A stretch of 64,000 nt of DNA from Trachythela sp. YZ-2020 (GCA_016169945.1 JADLSH010000085.1:1426001-1490000), one strand, 5' to 3'. Shown: positions 45,672 to 58,100, counted from the stretch's first letter. Made by a program: numbers and translations. Notes: generated by a model from the sequence alone, not told the origin.

Positions 45672-48600
45672 CATATTCATTATAATTTACTTTGGTGCCA
45701 ACTTTGCTGTAGAGGAACGAATTCCCAGCAACTCTATTCTCCCATCCACAACTTCTAGTGTTGCCCAATGACAGCCATCCTTCATCATATGGACACGATT
45801 GGTAATAGTGATTGATATGAAAATCTCTACACTCTCCAGTCCAACAAGGACCTTCAAGGACGAAATAGTTAAACGTTGAACTGGTTATATCATGCCATGG
45901 CGACTCGCGAAGTGTTGCATTGGAAAACCAGTTCAGATAGGTGCTTGAAAGAGCGTGGAATCGTAAGACCAGCTGTTCCACACCATGCTTGTATAGAATC
46001 ACTCGGACCTTGTATAAAAGAAAAGAAAAAATGCAGCAGACAATTTGAGCAAATACAAGAAAATGGGACAGTCCAACTTCTCTATACAAGGGATTCTGTA
46101 AACATTATACAAGGCAGAAGATAGTGGCCAACGTCAGAAATGTTGAAACTTATATAATTATGAGCAAGAAATTTAACTAAATATCTCAATTCTATTTATT
46201 TGTTTCAAATACAAGACTATTATATACAATCAAAAGAATTAACACTATTTTTTAACTCTTATAACTGAAGGTTGACCACCATCTGTTGCACGATACATAG
46301 CGCTTATTGAATTAACTGACCAGTGAGTGAATTGAAATCGACCTCAATATACAGACACCGAAGCGAAAGAGCAAAGTGTATGTATGGAGATGTAACCAGA
46401 AGGACAGGTTGCATGCATGTAATGTTGACTCCGAAAAGAAGTATCTTGTATCATATATATATGCGAACCAGCTAGAAAACAGCATATAGGTTATTCAGAG
46501 CTTTTTATAGCCTCAATACGATTAAGATACAACGCCGGAAATTCTCCCAGCTCATGCATATACGGCGAGTAGCGAGAACAAAATGGCCGCACAAAACTAA
46601 CTGGAGTTTTGTGAACGAGAAAACAGCAAGTTATTCGCTTTTTATAGCCGTATATAATAGCCATAAATGAAGGAAAACCACAACGAAAAAACTCACAGCA
46701 AATGTTTACAGGTTAGCAAATAGAGGAAATGTTCTTGAGTGAATGATTGCAAACCGCGTATAAGCATACTGAGCCATAGAATTCTCTGCTTACGTACGCG
46801 CTTTAATTGGAATCATTCACCCGAGAATTAAAGCCATACTATATGATATTTACCTCTTAACTAACAATTCTGTTTTTGTAGACTCTTTTGAATACATTGT
46901 TTTTATTCAGAGCTGCTACGATGGACTCTGAAGAAGGAAATGGCTGTTTCCACCATTTTGCTATGTTTGTTCGAGCACCACCAGCAACAGTTTTGAACAC
47001 CATTGTCCATCCTGAATTAAAATAAACAACACCCCTGCTCAGTTGGCTTTACCCGCAGGTATAAGAACGCTGAAATCCTTGTAATTGTTTTGCTTTGTGG
47101 AAAACACCACCAACCATGTTTATCTATTTGTCAATTAAAAAGCTTATTTTCACTGATGAAGATCCGGGCTTACAAATGGACAGTTTTGCGAAATAAATAA
47201 ACGTGCATTGTGTTTTCCACAAAATAGGACAACATCAACAATATATTTATCACCTTCAAGGAACCTATGACACCAATATTTGTATATAAACAAGAATATT
47301 TCAACAGATTGGTGCAAAAGGTGTAAAGATTTAGCTTTGTTTTCATGATGTACATAGACTTATATCTATATTAAAGACATTATAGCCAAGAACATTTAGA
47401 ACAAACCTCCAGATTGCATGTCACAAAATACTGGAAATTTTTCTGCATTTTCTGAAAAGCAAGAGCGACAAATGATAATTTATATACGATATCAAAGTGC
47501 ATGTGTGACAATGTAAACCTCTTCAAAGACATAGTTTTAATGTAAAAGTCTTTGGGTCAGTGGCGGAAATTCACTTTTTCTGTGGTGGGGCAAATCCTTC
47601 TGAATTTCCAACAAAACCTGCATTTACACTGAAATTTGGCTGCTTTTAGCCTTCTTGCGGTTAAAATTTCCAACTACAAATTCCGCTCTTATTCGACACC
47701 TGCATGCACTGCAGCGATCACAGAAGTTAATACTGCATGTAAACTAATAGCCAGGACTGCAGCGGAGTAAAATACAAAAAAAATACCCAATTTTTAAACT
47801 AGCTATACGACAGATAACCAGAATAATGTACTTATAGGGTATATACAGAGAACGGTTGGAGATTTACTGCTCAGATGTACACCATCAAAGGGTGGGTTTT
47901 ATTAATATAGTGTGAAAGGAAATAAGGGGGCTCAAAATTTCTGTGATGGGTTCTCTGAAATCATGATATTTTGTTTCTGATAGTGGGGGATTAAATGTAT
48001 AAATGAATTCCGATGGGTGGGAGGGGTTTATCTCTTTTTCGTTGAAAGATGTAATGCCCCATAATTTGCGTAGGTGTGGATTTCCGATAATACATGCATT
48101 AGAAACCAAGTCAGATACAAAAATAATGTATGAGAACAATGTTAGTGCTTTACTTTTGTTGCCATTTGCAAGAGATATCCAATATGTTCCATCTGGAAGG
48201 CTATCTTGAGGTCTTCGCCTCAAAATTTCGGCACACGATTGGCCAGGCGAATTTACGGTGCCATACCATATAAAAATGAGGGTGTTGTAATAATTGTTCT
48301 CCTTTTTGTAAATATAAAGATTATGGGCACTTCAGGGCTTCTGGTTAAGTATATTAATACCCTAGGAAATATTATACTCGTATATTTTGTACTTGTAAAC
48401 TTTACCTTTTTGCCGGAGCTAAATATACTAACTACGAAGAGGGTCGTGAAGGGGTAAAATAGGAGCTGGAGTTTGCCTATATTTTCACTGGGAAAATGGG
48501 ATTTCGACCACTGAGAATGGGATTTGCATAATAAATTTTGCTGCTGGGAATTGGATTTGGCAAATTAGTGGGTTGGATGACTGGGATTCAACTATAATTT

Positions 48601-49078
48601 TGCCTGGGAAAATGGGATTGAATCTCCTCCCCCCCCTCCCGTTCACAACCCTCTACGATAGTAAGCTACGACAAGGGTCAAGGGGGGATATTTAAGAAAC
48701 TAAGCCTCTCAAAAAGTAAATTTTTCGATGTGAAACGTTGATCATGCCTTGAAATTTTAGGAAAGGCACCTATTAAATTGGGCCTAGAAGAAAATCACAA
48801 ACGCGAATTCAAACGCAAACTTGAAAATGTGTACTATCACTACTATGTAAGTGTACGATGCAGCCTTGTGATCCAGGAGTTTGCAGTTAGCTCAAGTTGT
48901 TTAGGAAGCCCTGCAGGCCACTGTAGTTCCAACATCTGACACCAATAATAAATTTGACGAGATACTTTAGCAGAAGGAAAAACGCCCTGACGTTGTGTTT
49001 GCAGAAATGTTTCTTTACTTGTCCATGAACATTTTCAGCAAGAACGCTTGCAATCAATACAATAGTGAACCACTTCAT
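45672..49078 (-). CDS. Secreted fibrinogen-like extracellular protein, last exon unresolved
   Basis: Exons in transcript order are 49078-49019 (signal peptide MKWFTIVLIASVLAENVHGQ), about 48301-48154, 47451-47407, 47011-46866 and 46008-45672. Junction phases agree. Exons 2-4 read CAEILRRRPQDSLPDGTYWI, then NAEKFPVFCDMQSGGGWTMV and FKTVAGGARTNIAKWW, the CAEI...G.Y.I...FCDM..GGGWT signature that opens fibrinogen-related domains. Exon 5 encodes about 112 residues with NWFSNATLRESPWHDI, FNYFVLEGPCWTGECRDFHI and CPYDEGWLSLGN; I associate this cysteine-containing domain with secreted coral and anemone proteins, and it replaces the usual fibrinogen C-terminus. Exon 5 ends at a strong GTGAGTG donor in phase 1, so at least one more exon is needed. 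The start of exon 2 is uncertain. It may be a secreted lectin or matrix protein; function is not assigned. Confidence 0.7.
46520..46740. repeat. Inverted copy of the 3.06-3.27 kb repeat
   Basis: Carries GGCGAGTAGCGAGAACAAAA, TTATTCGCTTTTTATAGCC and ACAGCAAATGTTTACAGGTT in the opposite order and orientation to 3060-3275. It lies in the intron between exons 4 and 5 of the fibrinogen-like gene. Confidence 0.65.
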
Positions 49079-49752
49079 ATCTCTATGAAAACAAACATTA
49101 CACAGAAACTAAATATATAGATTAAAAGCTGATGGCTGCAGGAGAAACTGTTTATCATTCGCTATGAGCAGGCGTTCTGAATTTGATCAGTTTGCAAGGC
49201 GAGCCGTGGTAAATCAGACACAGATCAGATGCGAATGTTTTGTATTATTTAAAAGGTCTTAAAATGCAAATGCATTAATTAAAAGTAATCAAGTTTACTA
49301 ACTATTATTTTGGCGATATGGTTCGTTTAAGCCGGTAAAATCGAAGCTAAAATGTATGTAAATCAGGATGTATCCGATTTAAAGATATTACGTGATTTTA
49401 AACATTCATTTCTTTTTTATTTTCTTCATGAATTATTAGTGTCGTGAGTATTTTAAAGAATGTTAAAATATTTAAGAATATTTACAAGTACCTGATAGTA
49501 GTATGTACCTAACTTTGATAACTAATCTTCAATTTCTTCAATGTGAATTCAAGGATGGCGCAACAGAATGTGAACGAGCAAACAGTGTCACATTATTTAT
49601 ATACCATCTTAAATCAATCAAACTATCGAATTGCAGTTTAAGTTTCATGGCTCCTTTCACGAGCTACGTGATCAGGATCAGTGTTGAAGAGGATATCAGG
49701 AGACGACCACATATATAGAGAATGCCAGCGATATAATTAAAACAGATGGTCG

Positions 49753-50008
49753 GCGAAACAGATGGCTTTGTTTGCGTTGTTTACGCGAAATTTGTTACGA
49801 TGACGACACCGTGAAATTATTTCAGCTCTTTTGTTGAGTAAACAATTCTTGTTTTTTTCTTTCAAAATACAAAATTTTTCTTCTAAACATAAATTGCATC
49901 GTTTTGATCCTCCCGTGTACGAAATAGAATGTTTTAAAATTTGCCAATTAATACTGAAATCCTTATTGTTTTCTTTCAATGTCCAAATATATTTCGAAAG
50001 TTCCGTGT
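49753..50008 (-). mobile_element. Penelope/GIY-YIG-type retroelement fragment, minus copy
   Basis: The minus strand encodes [40 protein letters not shown] and [20 protein letters not shown]. This is the stretch that follows the GIY-YIG core in Penelope-type element proteins. It is nearly identical to the inverted copy at 50434-50689. Confidence 0.65.
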
Positions 50009-50275
50009 CGTTTGGAACGATTTGGTTCAACCCACCATTTAGCAAGAGTGTTAGCACAAATATAGGACGTAATTTCCTTAGTCTAATTGACAAACATTTT
50101 CCACCGCACCACAAGCTCCATAAAATTTTTTAATAGAAACACAATTAAAGTAAGTTACAGCTGCATGAACAATGTCAAGTCAGTAATCACTAAACACAAT
50201 ATATGCACGCATATCTAGGAATAACAAGCCACAGGACAGGGACACTACCAATTGTAGTTGTAGAGAAAACACCAT

Positions 50276-50690
50276 TTGCCCGCTTCAAAAACAATGCATG
50301 ACCAGGGACATAGTATACAAAGCAACACCACAGTAAGCAACACAAACACGATAAAAAATTACATTGGCATGACTGCAACCACATTCAAAGAGCGATTGGC
50401 CAACCACACTAAATCTTTTCAGCATAAAAAGCATGCAAACGACACGGAACTTTCGAAATATATTTGGACATTGAAAGAAAACCAATAAGGATTTCAGTAT
50501 TAATTGGCAAATTTTAAAACATTCTATTTCGTACACGGGAGGATCAAAACGATGCAATTTATGTTTAGAAGAAAAATTTTGTATTTTGAAAGAAAAAAAC
50601 AAGAATTGTTTACTCAACAAAAGAGCTGAAATAATTTCACGGTGTCGTCATCGTAACAAATTTCGCGTAAACAACGTAAACAAAGCCATG
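50276..50690 (+). pseudogene. Penelope/GIY-YIG-type retroelement fragment, plus copy
   Basis: Encodes NYIGMTATTFKERLANHTKS (a GIY-YIG-like YIG.T...F..R...H motif), then [15 protein letters not shown], a frame change at about 50480 caused by one extra base, and the same SKRCNLC and [14 protein letters not shown] tail as the minus copy. Broken, probably a dead 3' end. Confidence 0.65.
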
Positions 50691-50774
50691 CATGCACACA
50701 TTGTCTCCCACATACACCCCCACGTTCCTGCAGGAAGCATATAAGCGGTCATTTCTTTCGATACTTGTTACTGC

Positions 50775-50799
50775 CTGATGATTCTTTTACAGATGAAAC
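50775..50799 (+). ncRNA. Hammerhead-like core remnant
   Basis: CTGATGA, a 13-base possible stem-loop and GAAAC follow the Penelope-type fragment by about 85 bases. Penelope elements are known to carry hammerhead ribozymes in their terminal repeats. Stem II here is weak (AT-CT with AG-AT around a bulge), so activity is doubtful. Confidence 0.3.
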
Positions 50800-50900
50800 A
50801 GCCTGTTGCAGACAAGTTTTGAGGTAAGCGAAAATCTATAATTTGCTCTAACTATATGTTGTCGAGCACTCTTTGCGTTTCGTAGACCTAAACCTACACG

Positions 50901-50901
50901 T

Positions 50902-50941
<40 letters not shown>
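50901..50941. repeat. TA microsatellite
   Basis: About 40 bases of nearly perfect alternating TA. Confidence 0.9.
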
Positions 50942-50946
<5 letters not shown>

Positions 50947-50979
50947 CGTTTTGAAATTTGAAAGGTTTCGACCGTCATA

Positions 50980-51760
50980 TTTCCTTTCAGAGAAGCGCTT
51001 CCCACTTTCTCTGGGAATGCGGCTTGCAGAGAGTGACAACTGCGAAAACGGGATACCTAAATCAGCCCCCCCCCTAGTTATGCTGGGTCACGGTTATCAC
51101 CCCCTGCTGGTCCATGAGGTTTCTTCCGAGATAGTTTTCCAGTGTTTAATTTGCGTCGTAAGCAGCTGCGGGGAATCTTCATTGTTTGCCCTTCGCTACC
51201 TTGAGGCATTGCCTAAGATAGCATGGGATTGGGAGTTCACCTCCTCTTTTGATGATAATCTCTGAGCATCAATGCAGCTGCCACCACGACGTATACGATG
51301 GGTCAAATCGTCGGCGGGCCCCATTGGGACCGGTCGGGGGTCGACAACTGTGTCACCGGAGGTGATGGATAAAATCATTAAGGCGATACTCTGGGACCAC
51401 TTCAGAATTTGACATTCACGGAAAGTTATAGGCTCGTGTCGTGGCAATCGAAATAAGTCTCTTGTTTTTTCATCGGTAAACTTAATCGTTTCGTTGGTCA
51501 TCTTACCGACAAAGGTTCATTTTAGCAAGGGATATATCAAACTTATTTCAACGCGAAATTATATTCTTCAGCGTGGATAATATGCCGGACGACTTTGGGT
51601 AGGGTCAAAGTCGTGGAAATAGTCCGGTTTCCCGGCAACAATGGGTTCCTCTTTAGCCATGTCTGGGGAAAGATGCTTCGAGATGGTAGTATCTGCCCTG
51701 TTCGATGAATTGAACAATACATCGCCATCGCCGAGCAACAAACACACGGTAACACACAGA
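50980..51760 (-). other. Less AT-rich island with two minus-strand ORFs, unassigned
   Basis: The composition differs from the surroundings. Minus-strand ORFs at 51755-51543 (with SIFPQTWLKRNPLLPGNRTI) and 51501-51196 (with KTRDLFRLPRHEPITF and VVDPRPVPMGPADDL) lie in series, separated by a stop. No domain recognised. It may be a transposon remnant or part of an untranslated gene region. Confidence 0.3.
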
Positions 51761-52477
51761 CATGCGGCGCCGTTGTATCACGTCTAATTTTATAGCCTTC
51801 TTAACCCTGCAGGGGCATCGGGCCGTCTAGCTCAAATAGATGTACCTGCTGTCACGCAGGCAGGGGCAATTTCCAATGAGCTGAGACCAGATGTGTAGCA
51901 TTCCAAAGTCTGCCTTCACCAACGCGTCCAAACGAAGATTCATATATAGTACCCAAAATTATGAACACAATAACATGTTGAGTTTTGGGTGCGAGATTTG
52001 GGTTCAGATTTGGGATTGAGACTAGGACTGAGATTTGGGGTTTAGGTTTGCCGTTATGTTTGGGGGTTTTGGCTAAAGGCATAGAATAGGAAATGACTAG
52101 AAGGGCCACTTGAAGCCGAACCTTTGAAGTTTTTGACGCTGCGCATGTCGCATTACGCATGTTCATTACCATTATTCTAGCCAGTCAATTGCATTTTCTG
52201 GCCAATAAACACGCTGAACTGGCTGGTCCGCCATTATTCTGGCCAGATAACTGCATAAAAATAGGGGGTCACGTTGCACTGCTGAGTGGCCTTTCTGGTC
52301 ATTTCCTATTCTGTGCTAAGGGTGAGGTCGTTTGGGCGTGTTTTCGCAACGCCTGCGAGCCCACAGGGTACGTAAACAGAAGTTCTGAGCGTCGAGATCA
52401 ATGCTCCCATACAGGCACTCAATAGAATACTTATTATCGTGAGCTGAATTCCTGATTGGTTCGTCCAGATGCATTGG

Positions 52478-53015
52478 TTTAAAACGTATAATTTACGTTG
52501 CCATGGTAACAACGGGATTTAGAGATTGTCGTATTTTTATCTTCTTTCTTAATTTTTTGGAGTTTCCTTCGGTAAAACCTTTTTATTTTTTGCACACGAG
52601 CACCTAAAGTACAAAGTATTGAAATATGCGATTTTAAAAAAATTCCTCGGAGCCGAATTTTATTTATTGCAAAATACCCGGGTTTTTGAGATTTAAAAAA
52701 ATTCGGCTCCGAGGAATTTTTTTTAAATCACATATTTCAATACTTTGTACTTTAGGTGCTCGTGTGCAAAAAATAAAAAATTTACGGAAGGAAAATCCAA
52801 AAAATTAAGAAAGAAGATAAAAATACGACAATCTCTAAATCGCGTTGTTACCATGGCAACGTAAATATTTAGAAACGTTTTTGTTCTTCGTAATCCGCAA
52901 TATTGTGGCAATCTGATGGCCAAGTATTGTGACCATACCTTGCAAAATGAGCAAATAATGGACCTTAGAGCACATTTGCATGCTGCAGAATTAAAACTGT
53001 AGGGAGCCTCCTTAA
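52478..53015. mobile_element. TTAA-bounded foldback MITE, left end lost
   Basis: The right end reads GTAGGGAGCCTCCTTAA. The arms pair across the AAAATTCCTCGGAGCC centre near 52660 and include GTTACCATGGCAACGTAAAT on the right and its inverse on the left. The left arm stops near ATAATTTACGTTGCCATGG without reaching a terminus. Confidence 0.75.
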
Positions 53016-54320
53016 ATCAGATGACACATGACAATAATCAACTCTTGTAAGTGATCATTAAGCGGTCCCATGCCGACAAAAAAACATTTCACTATACGAG
53101 TAAACGTTTTAATCATAAACAGACATAGAATTCTGAGCTCAACATATGGCCATAATCAACTCTCATAAGTTTAATTAAGTTATAATTAAACGGTCCCTTG
53201 GCCTTGCCGACAAAAAGCATTTCACTACGAGTAAAGTTTTAAATCATAAACGGATATAGAATTCTGAGCTCTATAGCCATAATTCATAATCAACCCTCGT
53301 AAGCGGTCCCTTGCAGACAAAAAATCATTTCACTATGAGTATTAAAGTTTTAAATCATGAACTGATATTAAACTCCGAACTCAACGCATGGCCACACTCG
53401 CGGAACGTCAATACAGTAATTTACAGCAGACTCCAAACAGCCGTTGTCAATGCAAATGTAAGAAACTGAAACGCTTCATTAAAATAAGGATTGCGATAAG
53501 AACTACATAGTCAAGATGGTCCCATGATGCGGTATACACACACCAAAAGTCCAAAACGCCCAAAGGCTAAGAGCATGCACATGCACTATTAGACTATAAT
53601 TATAGTTCAATTGCACTATTATTTTCCCGCTAAATTCTCACGTTCTTGTTCTGGCTCGAGTACTGCCACTGGTTCGCTTCCAGCCACTGCTTGTGCATCA
53701 TTTCGCTCAGCAGCTGGTTCTGGCATCCGACATTCTTCAAACAAATTCGTTGGAAAATACAAAAGTTACTGACCACTATCTCCCCGGGCGCTTTATTAAA
53801 TTTGAAGTGATGAATGCAGTGAGAATCGCACTATTTATACCTATCTCGTCCCCCTAGGTGTTACACGCTCCATTGAAACATGTTATGCCAGACAATGTGT
53901 GGTATTTTGTGTTCGTGCTTTGTTTCGAGTATTGTGAATAGCTAGATTAGCGCCATACGGTCTGATACGGACCATACAGGGCAAACTAAGCATCAAGCTC
54001 GTTTGATTTGACGAAATTCCCGGAAGGGTCTACAGATTAAAAAAGGAGTTAATCTACGCATATGATTTGGAAAGACATTTTGGGAGATTTTCAATAAAAC
54101 GGGTGATACCCAAAGTCGTTGAAGATGGAATACAATGAAATATTGCAAAAACTATCTAATGTATTCATTTTTATTTTACAATAATCTGGCAAGATTGAAA
54201 CAAATTGCTTAAACATGAATTCAGTGAGTGGAGGCAAAAACCCAGCTCTGTTATGTAAGTGTCTTGCAAGCTCAGGAAAAAAATTCAAAAAGTCATTAAT
54301 TTTCATAACGGTTGGTTGGT
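53016..54320. other. Intergenic DNA with a local tandem repeat
   Basis: Three imperfect units of about 120 bases, each with AAGCGGTCCC-like, CATTTCACTA(C/T)GAGT and AATCAT(A/G)AAC motifs, occur between 53040 and 53400. No gene recognised in the rest. Confidence 0.45.
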
Positions 54321-54529
54321 TCTTTATGTAACCCTACACGAGTTATGTCTGTGATTATACATAGGGTTAGGGTGGGGGTTGGGGTTAGGGTAGACTTGCT
54401 CCAAGTCTGTCTCTTATAGGGGTTTTTATTGGGGAGTGCGAAAATGCGGCGGAAGGAATTAAGGCGGACGGCGGGCGGGCAGGTAGGGTTAGGGTTAAAT
54501 TATACATTTCGTGTAGGGCTACATAAAGA
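54321..54529. mobile_element. TIR element carrying telomere-like repeats
   Basis: TCTTTATGTAACCCTACACG at the left pairs with the inverse CGTGTAGGGCTACATAAAGA at the right. Just inside both ends are GGGTTAGGGTGGGGGTTGGG and GGTAGGGTTAGGGTTAAAT, interstitial TTAGGG-type arrays. Confidence 0.75.
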
Positions 54530-54751
54530 GCCTATCTAACGGTGGCGGCTAACATTATTGTAAATGGAAAAATAATTAATCTGAGACAGGGGATCAAAAT
54601 AGACAAAACAAAAGCGGCTAGCTTCTGTATCCAAAAACATTATTCGGCCAAATACATTTTCCCTTTTATGAGTTTAACGAAAGCTGCGTTTTGGCCGCCA
54701 TCTTTATGAAAAATATGTAGTGCCTGCACTTGTTATTTGGCACTGATTTTT

Positions 54752-55066
54752 TAACAGTTATTCTACGAACTCGAGTCGTGTATGAGCTGATAGCCGACGA
54801 GGCGCGATAGCGCCGAGTCGGCTATCAGTCATATACGACAAGAGTGAGTAGAATAACTGTTTTATTATATACACAAGCTCTGGATATATTTTGGCGTACT
54901 TTTTCAAGTAAAATTTGAATTTCCTCTTCATTTAATTGTCCAAATATGCCAGCCATTTTTCTACTTTTCTCTACTAGCAGGATATGAGCTAATATCCCGC
55001 TAGTAGAGAACCAATCAGATTGCAGAATACCTCATATCCAGAGCTTGTGTATATAATAAATACAGT
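54752..55066. repeat. CG-hairpin repeat, copy of 25.1-25.3 kb
   Basis: Begins ACAGTTATTCTACGAACTCG, contains the GCTGATAGCCGACGAGGCGC hairpin and ends ATATCCAGAGCTTGTGTATA. It matches 25119-25250 and the end of the 25.9-kb block, lacking the intervening part. It lies about 85 bases beyond the stop codon of the NOSTRIN-like gene. Confidence 0.8.
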
Positions 55067-55151
55067 TATATTAATAGTGCTTGATGCAAACGTTATATTA
55101 TTAGATAATCTAATCTAAAATTTCCCTCTTTCTAATAATTTTCTAGTGCTA

Positions 55152-58100
55152 TCACATTTCCTCAACATACATTGCAGGAAATATTCCAGTTCTGCCATTT
55201 AGTTCGCCTAACCACCAATCAGCGTCTTGTTTTTCGGTAACATTAATAACATCTCCGGCTCTTATCGTCAGTTCATCACTTTGTAATGCGTCGTAATCAT
55301 ATTGTGCTGTACATTGACCAATGTAAGCTAAAAAAGCAAACAAAGTCTTGTCGAAATCTCCTCTACATGATGTTAACAGGAACACCACAAAGCCTTTTCG
55401 TCTTTTAAACGATTAATTATATTTAAACAATTCAGGTTAATTAAGGTTCTATAAAGTTCAAAGACATGCCTGTATATCTATTCCTTTTGCAGGTAGCCAA
55501 GAATAAAATTGCAGTTAGATCTGAGGGGGAACCAATTAAGCAGGTTCTGGGCCGCGTAGCTTGCGAGTGATCTACGGCGGGGGAATGGGGAATGGGGGGA
55601 ATTCTTGAGCAAATTAAGCCTCAGAAAGTCAATTTTGGCAATAGGAAACATAACGCAGGAAAAAATCACGCAAATCTGAACACCGCGAGTGTAAAAATTG
55701 CAAAAAGATAGTGGGAAAAAATTGAAATTTTCAGACAACATTTTCTACTACACCAGCGCGCGCGAGTTACTGCGGATCCAACATCTGACACTCATGTTTA
55801 AAAAGGTTAGCAAAATGTACCTGACGATCTATAATCTTCGTCGAATTCGTCATCTATAAAAATATACAGGGTAAAAATGATCTTTTATTCATTTGAGAAT
55901 CAACTGACGAAGTATTAACGTCTCTTATTTTTGTCTTATATTTCTGGTGAAAAGTAATGATCAAAAGATTGTCTTTGGAAACATATTAAAAATACTTTTG
56001 TTATATTTGAATAGGGAACAATATACTAAAATCGCACTTGATATATAATAATATGGATGTTAACTTTCTTCTCCTAGTCCTTAATATCCTTTTATCACTG
56101 GCCAACCTTCTGTGTGTTTATATGAGTGTTGGATGACCTTTGGGCATGGCCTTGCATACATGAGTATAGTCGCCACAGAGCAAAACTTTTCCAAGTAACA
56201 ATTTCGGTCAGATTACGAAAGCCGAGAATCATTTGTCGATGTGATAATTTTGATGCAAGATTGACAAAAGTTCAAAAAACATACCACTTGGATAACTTTG
56301 ATCAACATTGCTATCGACATGGGTCGTTGATGGCGCCGTTGTCATTTCATCAAGTGGAATTTTTAAAATACTCAGTGCTAACCCCTAAAGAGATTGAAAA
56401 AAGAAGCTCCTAAGTTTCCAATTTCATTTCCAATTTCTCATTAAATTTTAGCTCCGAGCGAGTAACGACCGTAGGAAAGGACGTTTCAGATCACCCGTTC
56501 CAGGTAGTACGGTAGGTCCTGATTGGTTAACGAAACAAAAGAAAAAGGAATGTTCTTCTCGGGAAAGCAGACGTTAGTGGGCAACAACCCACTAACTTTT
56601 GTGAAGGATGCTATGGTAGTGACGTTCGACAATCGATATGCACAGTGCTTCTGGTTTTACAGAATACAGAGTAATAGTGGAATGATTTTATACTGTACCA
56701 ATAACGACAAGAAAACCTGTCAAAAGAATTGGATGTCTCTTGCAAATGAGACAAAGTTACTTTATATATATTGCTAATTTCACTTTAAACAAACCTGTTT
56801 GTCTTTTGCAGTTTGAATATACGATGATAATCTGTGATTCGGTGTTTGCTGTCGATTGACTTGAGCCAATGCCTGTTGTAATTTGTACAAGCCCCCGTCT
56901 ATACTGTTTATTACTTCGTCGGCCTTGAACGAAAACATAAAACCAAAATGATATTCAGAATGTTAAGATCACCAAAACTTTACCTTAATCTCTAATTACA
57001 TCTGTTATGTCTCTAATTACATCTGTCGTCTCATTTCCCAACTTGGCACCATTCATCCTTTCGGCATTAATGAGCGCCTCTCTTACATTTAACTCCTATC
57101 TGTTTATGCCTGCCATCAGCAGATACTCTACATCTCACCTCCTCTAATATTTCGTTCCTTATTTTCTGTCTTTCTTGCTTTGTTATCTTTGTTCGCTGCT
57201 CCTTATATGCTGATATATTTTGTGATGTGATTTCCATATTTTGTTTATAGTTTGTTTTGATTAAATCCATCTGATTGGTTTATTTTTTATAATGTGATTT
57301 TTTATAATTACATGTTTTCCCCCGACCCATTCTACTAACTTCCAGACGAAGGGCCTTCGCTCGAAACGTCGAAGTTCTCATTGTATTTTTCAGGTAGTTT
57401 TACACAACAGTCAACCGCCGTATTTGCTATACTCTACCCACGTGTTATTGATAGCGTTTAACTTTCTCTCGCATGTTACAGTTGGGGGAGATGGACAGTA
57501 CGTTGGGTATTAATAAAAAACGAGTAATAACTCACCGCAGCCAGTTGGTCAGCAACGTTCATCTGTCCTTCTTCATTTGTATAACTTGGCGATGTTTCGT
57601 AAACATTAAAGAGATGTGCGATTCCTAAAAGAGCCATACATTTGAGTCACTTTATACTAGTTAATATGTTATTTTATTGGTATCCATGCATATATGCCGA
57701 TTCTTAGACAGGCGATTTTTTTATTAATTATCATAATTTAAGCATGGCAAATAAGAACGCTGCAGAAACAAGGTCGATTTGGTAGAATTCGGATATTTTT
57801 TCGTCCGAGGGGGAAAGTTCACAGAACGGCTTCGCGTATAAGGAGATAAAACATATACTGTAGGCTATATACAGGCACTTTCATTAATACTATGTATGCC
57901 AGGTTATTTCTTAAAAAGACATAATCTACAATTAACCTACCCTCTCTAGCCTTAATTTCTCTTTTTAAATCACTCGTAAGATCTTGAACTTTTCCTTCTA
58001 GCCGTTGCTTCCTCCTGTCCGCGGCAATCATGTTTTGAAAATCTTCTTCCTAAATGAATTACATGACGTCACTTTTCAAGTGCAATAAATTATATTTTTT

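Noticed and set aside
47885..48223. 112-codon minus-strand ORF read as one exon
   Set aside because: Only its first part (to 48154) is coding in the fibrinogen-like gene; the rest is intron past a GTAAAG donor.
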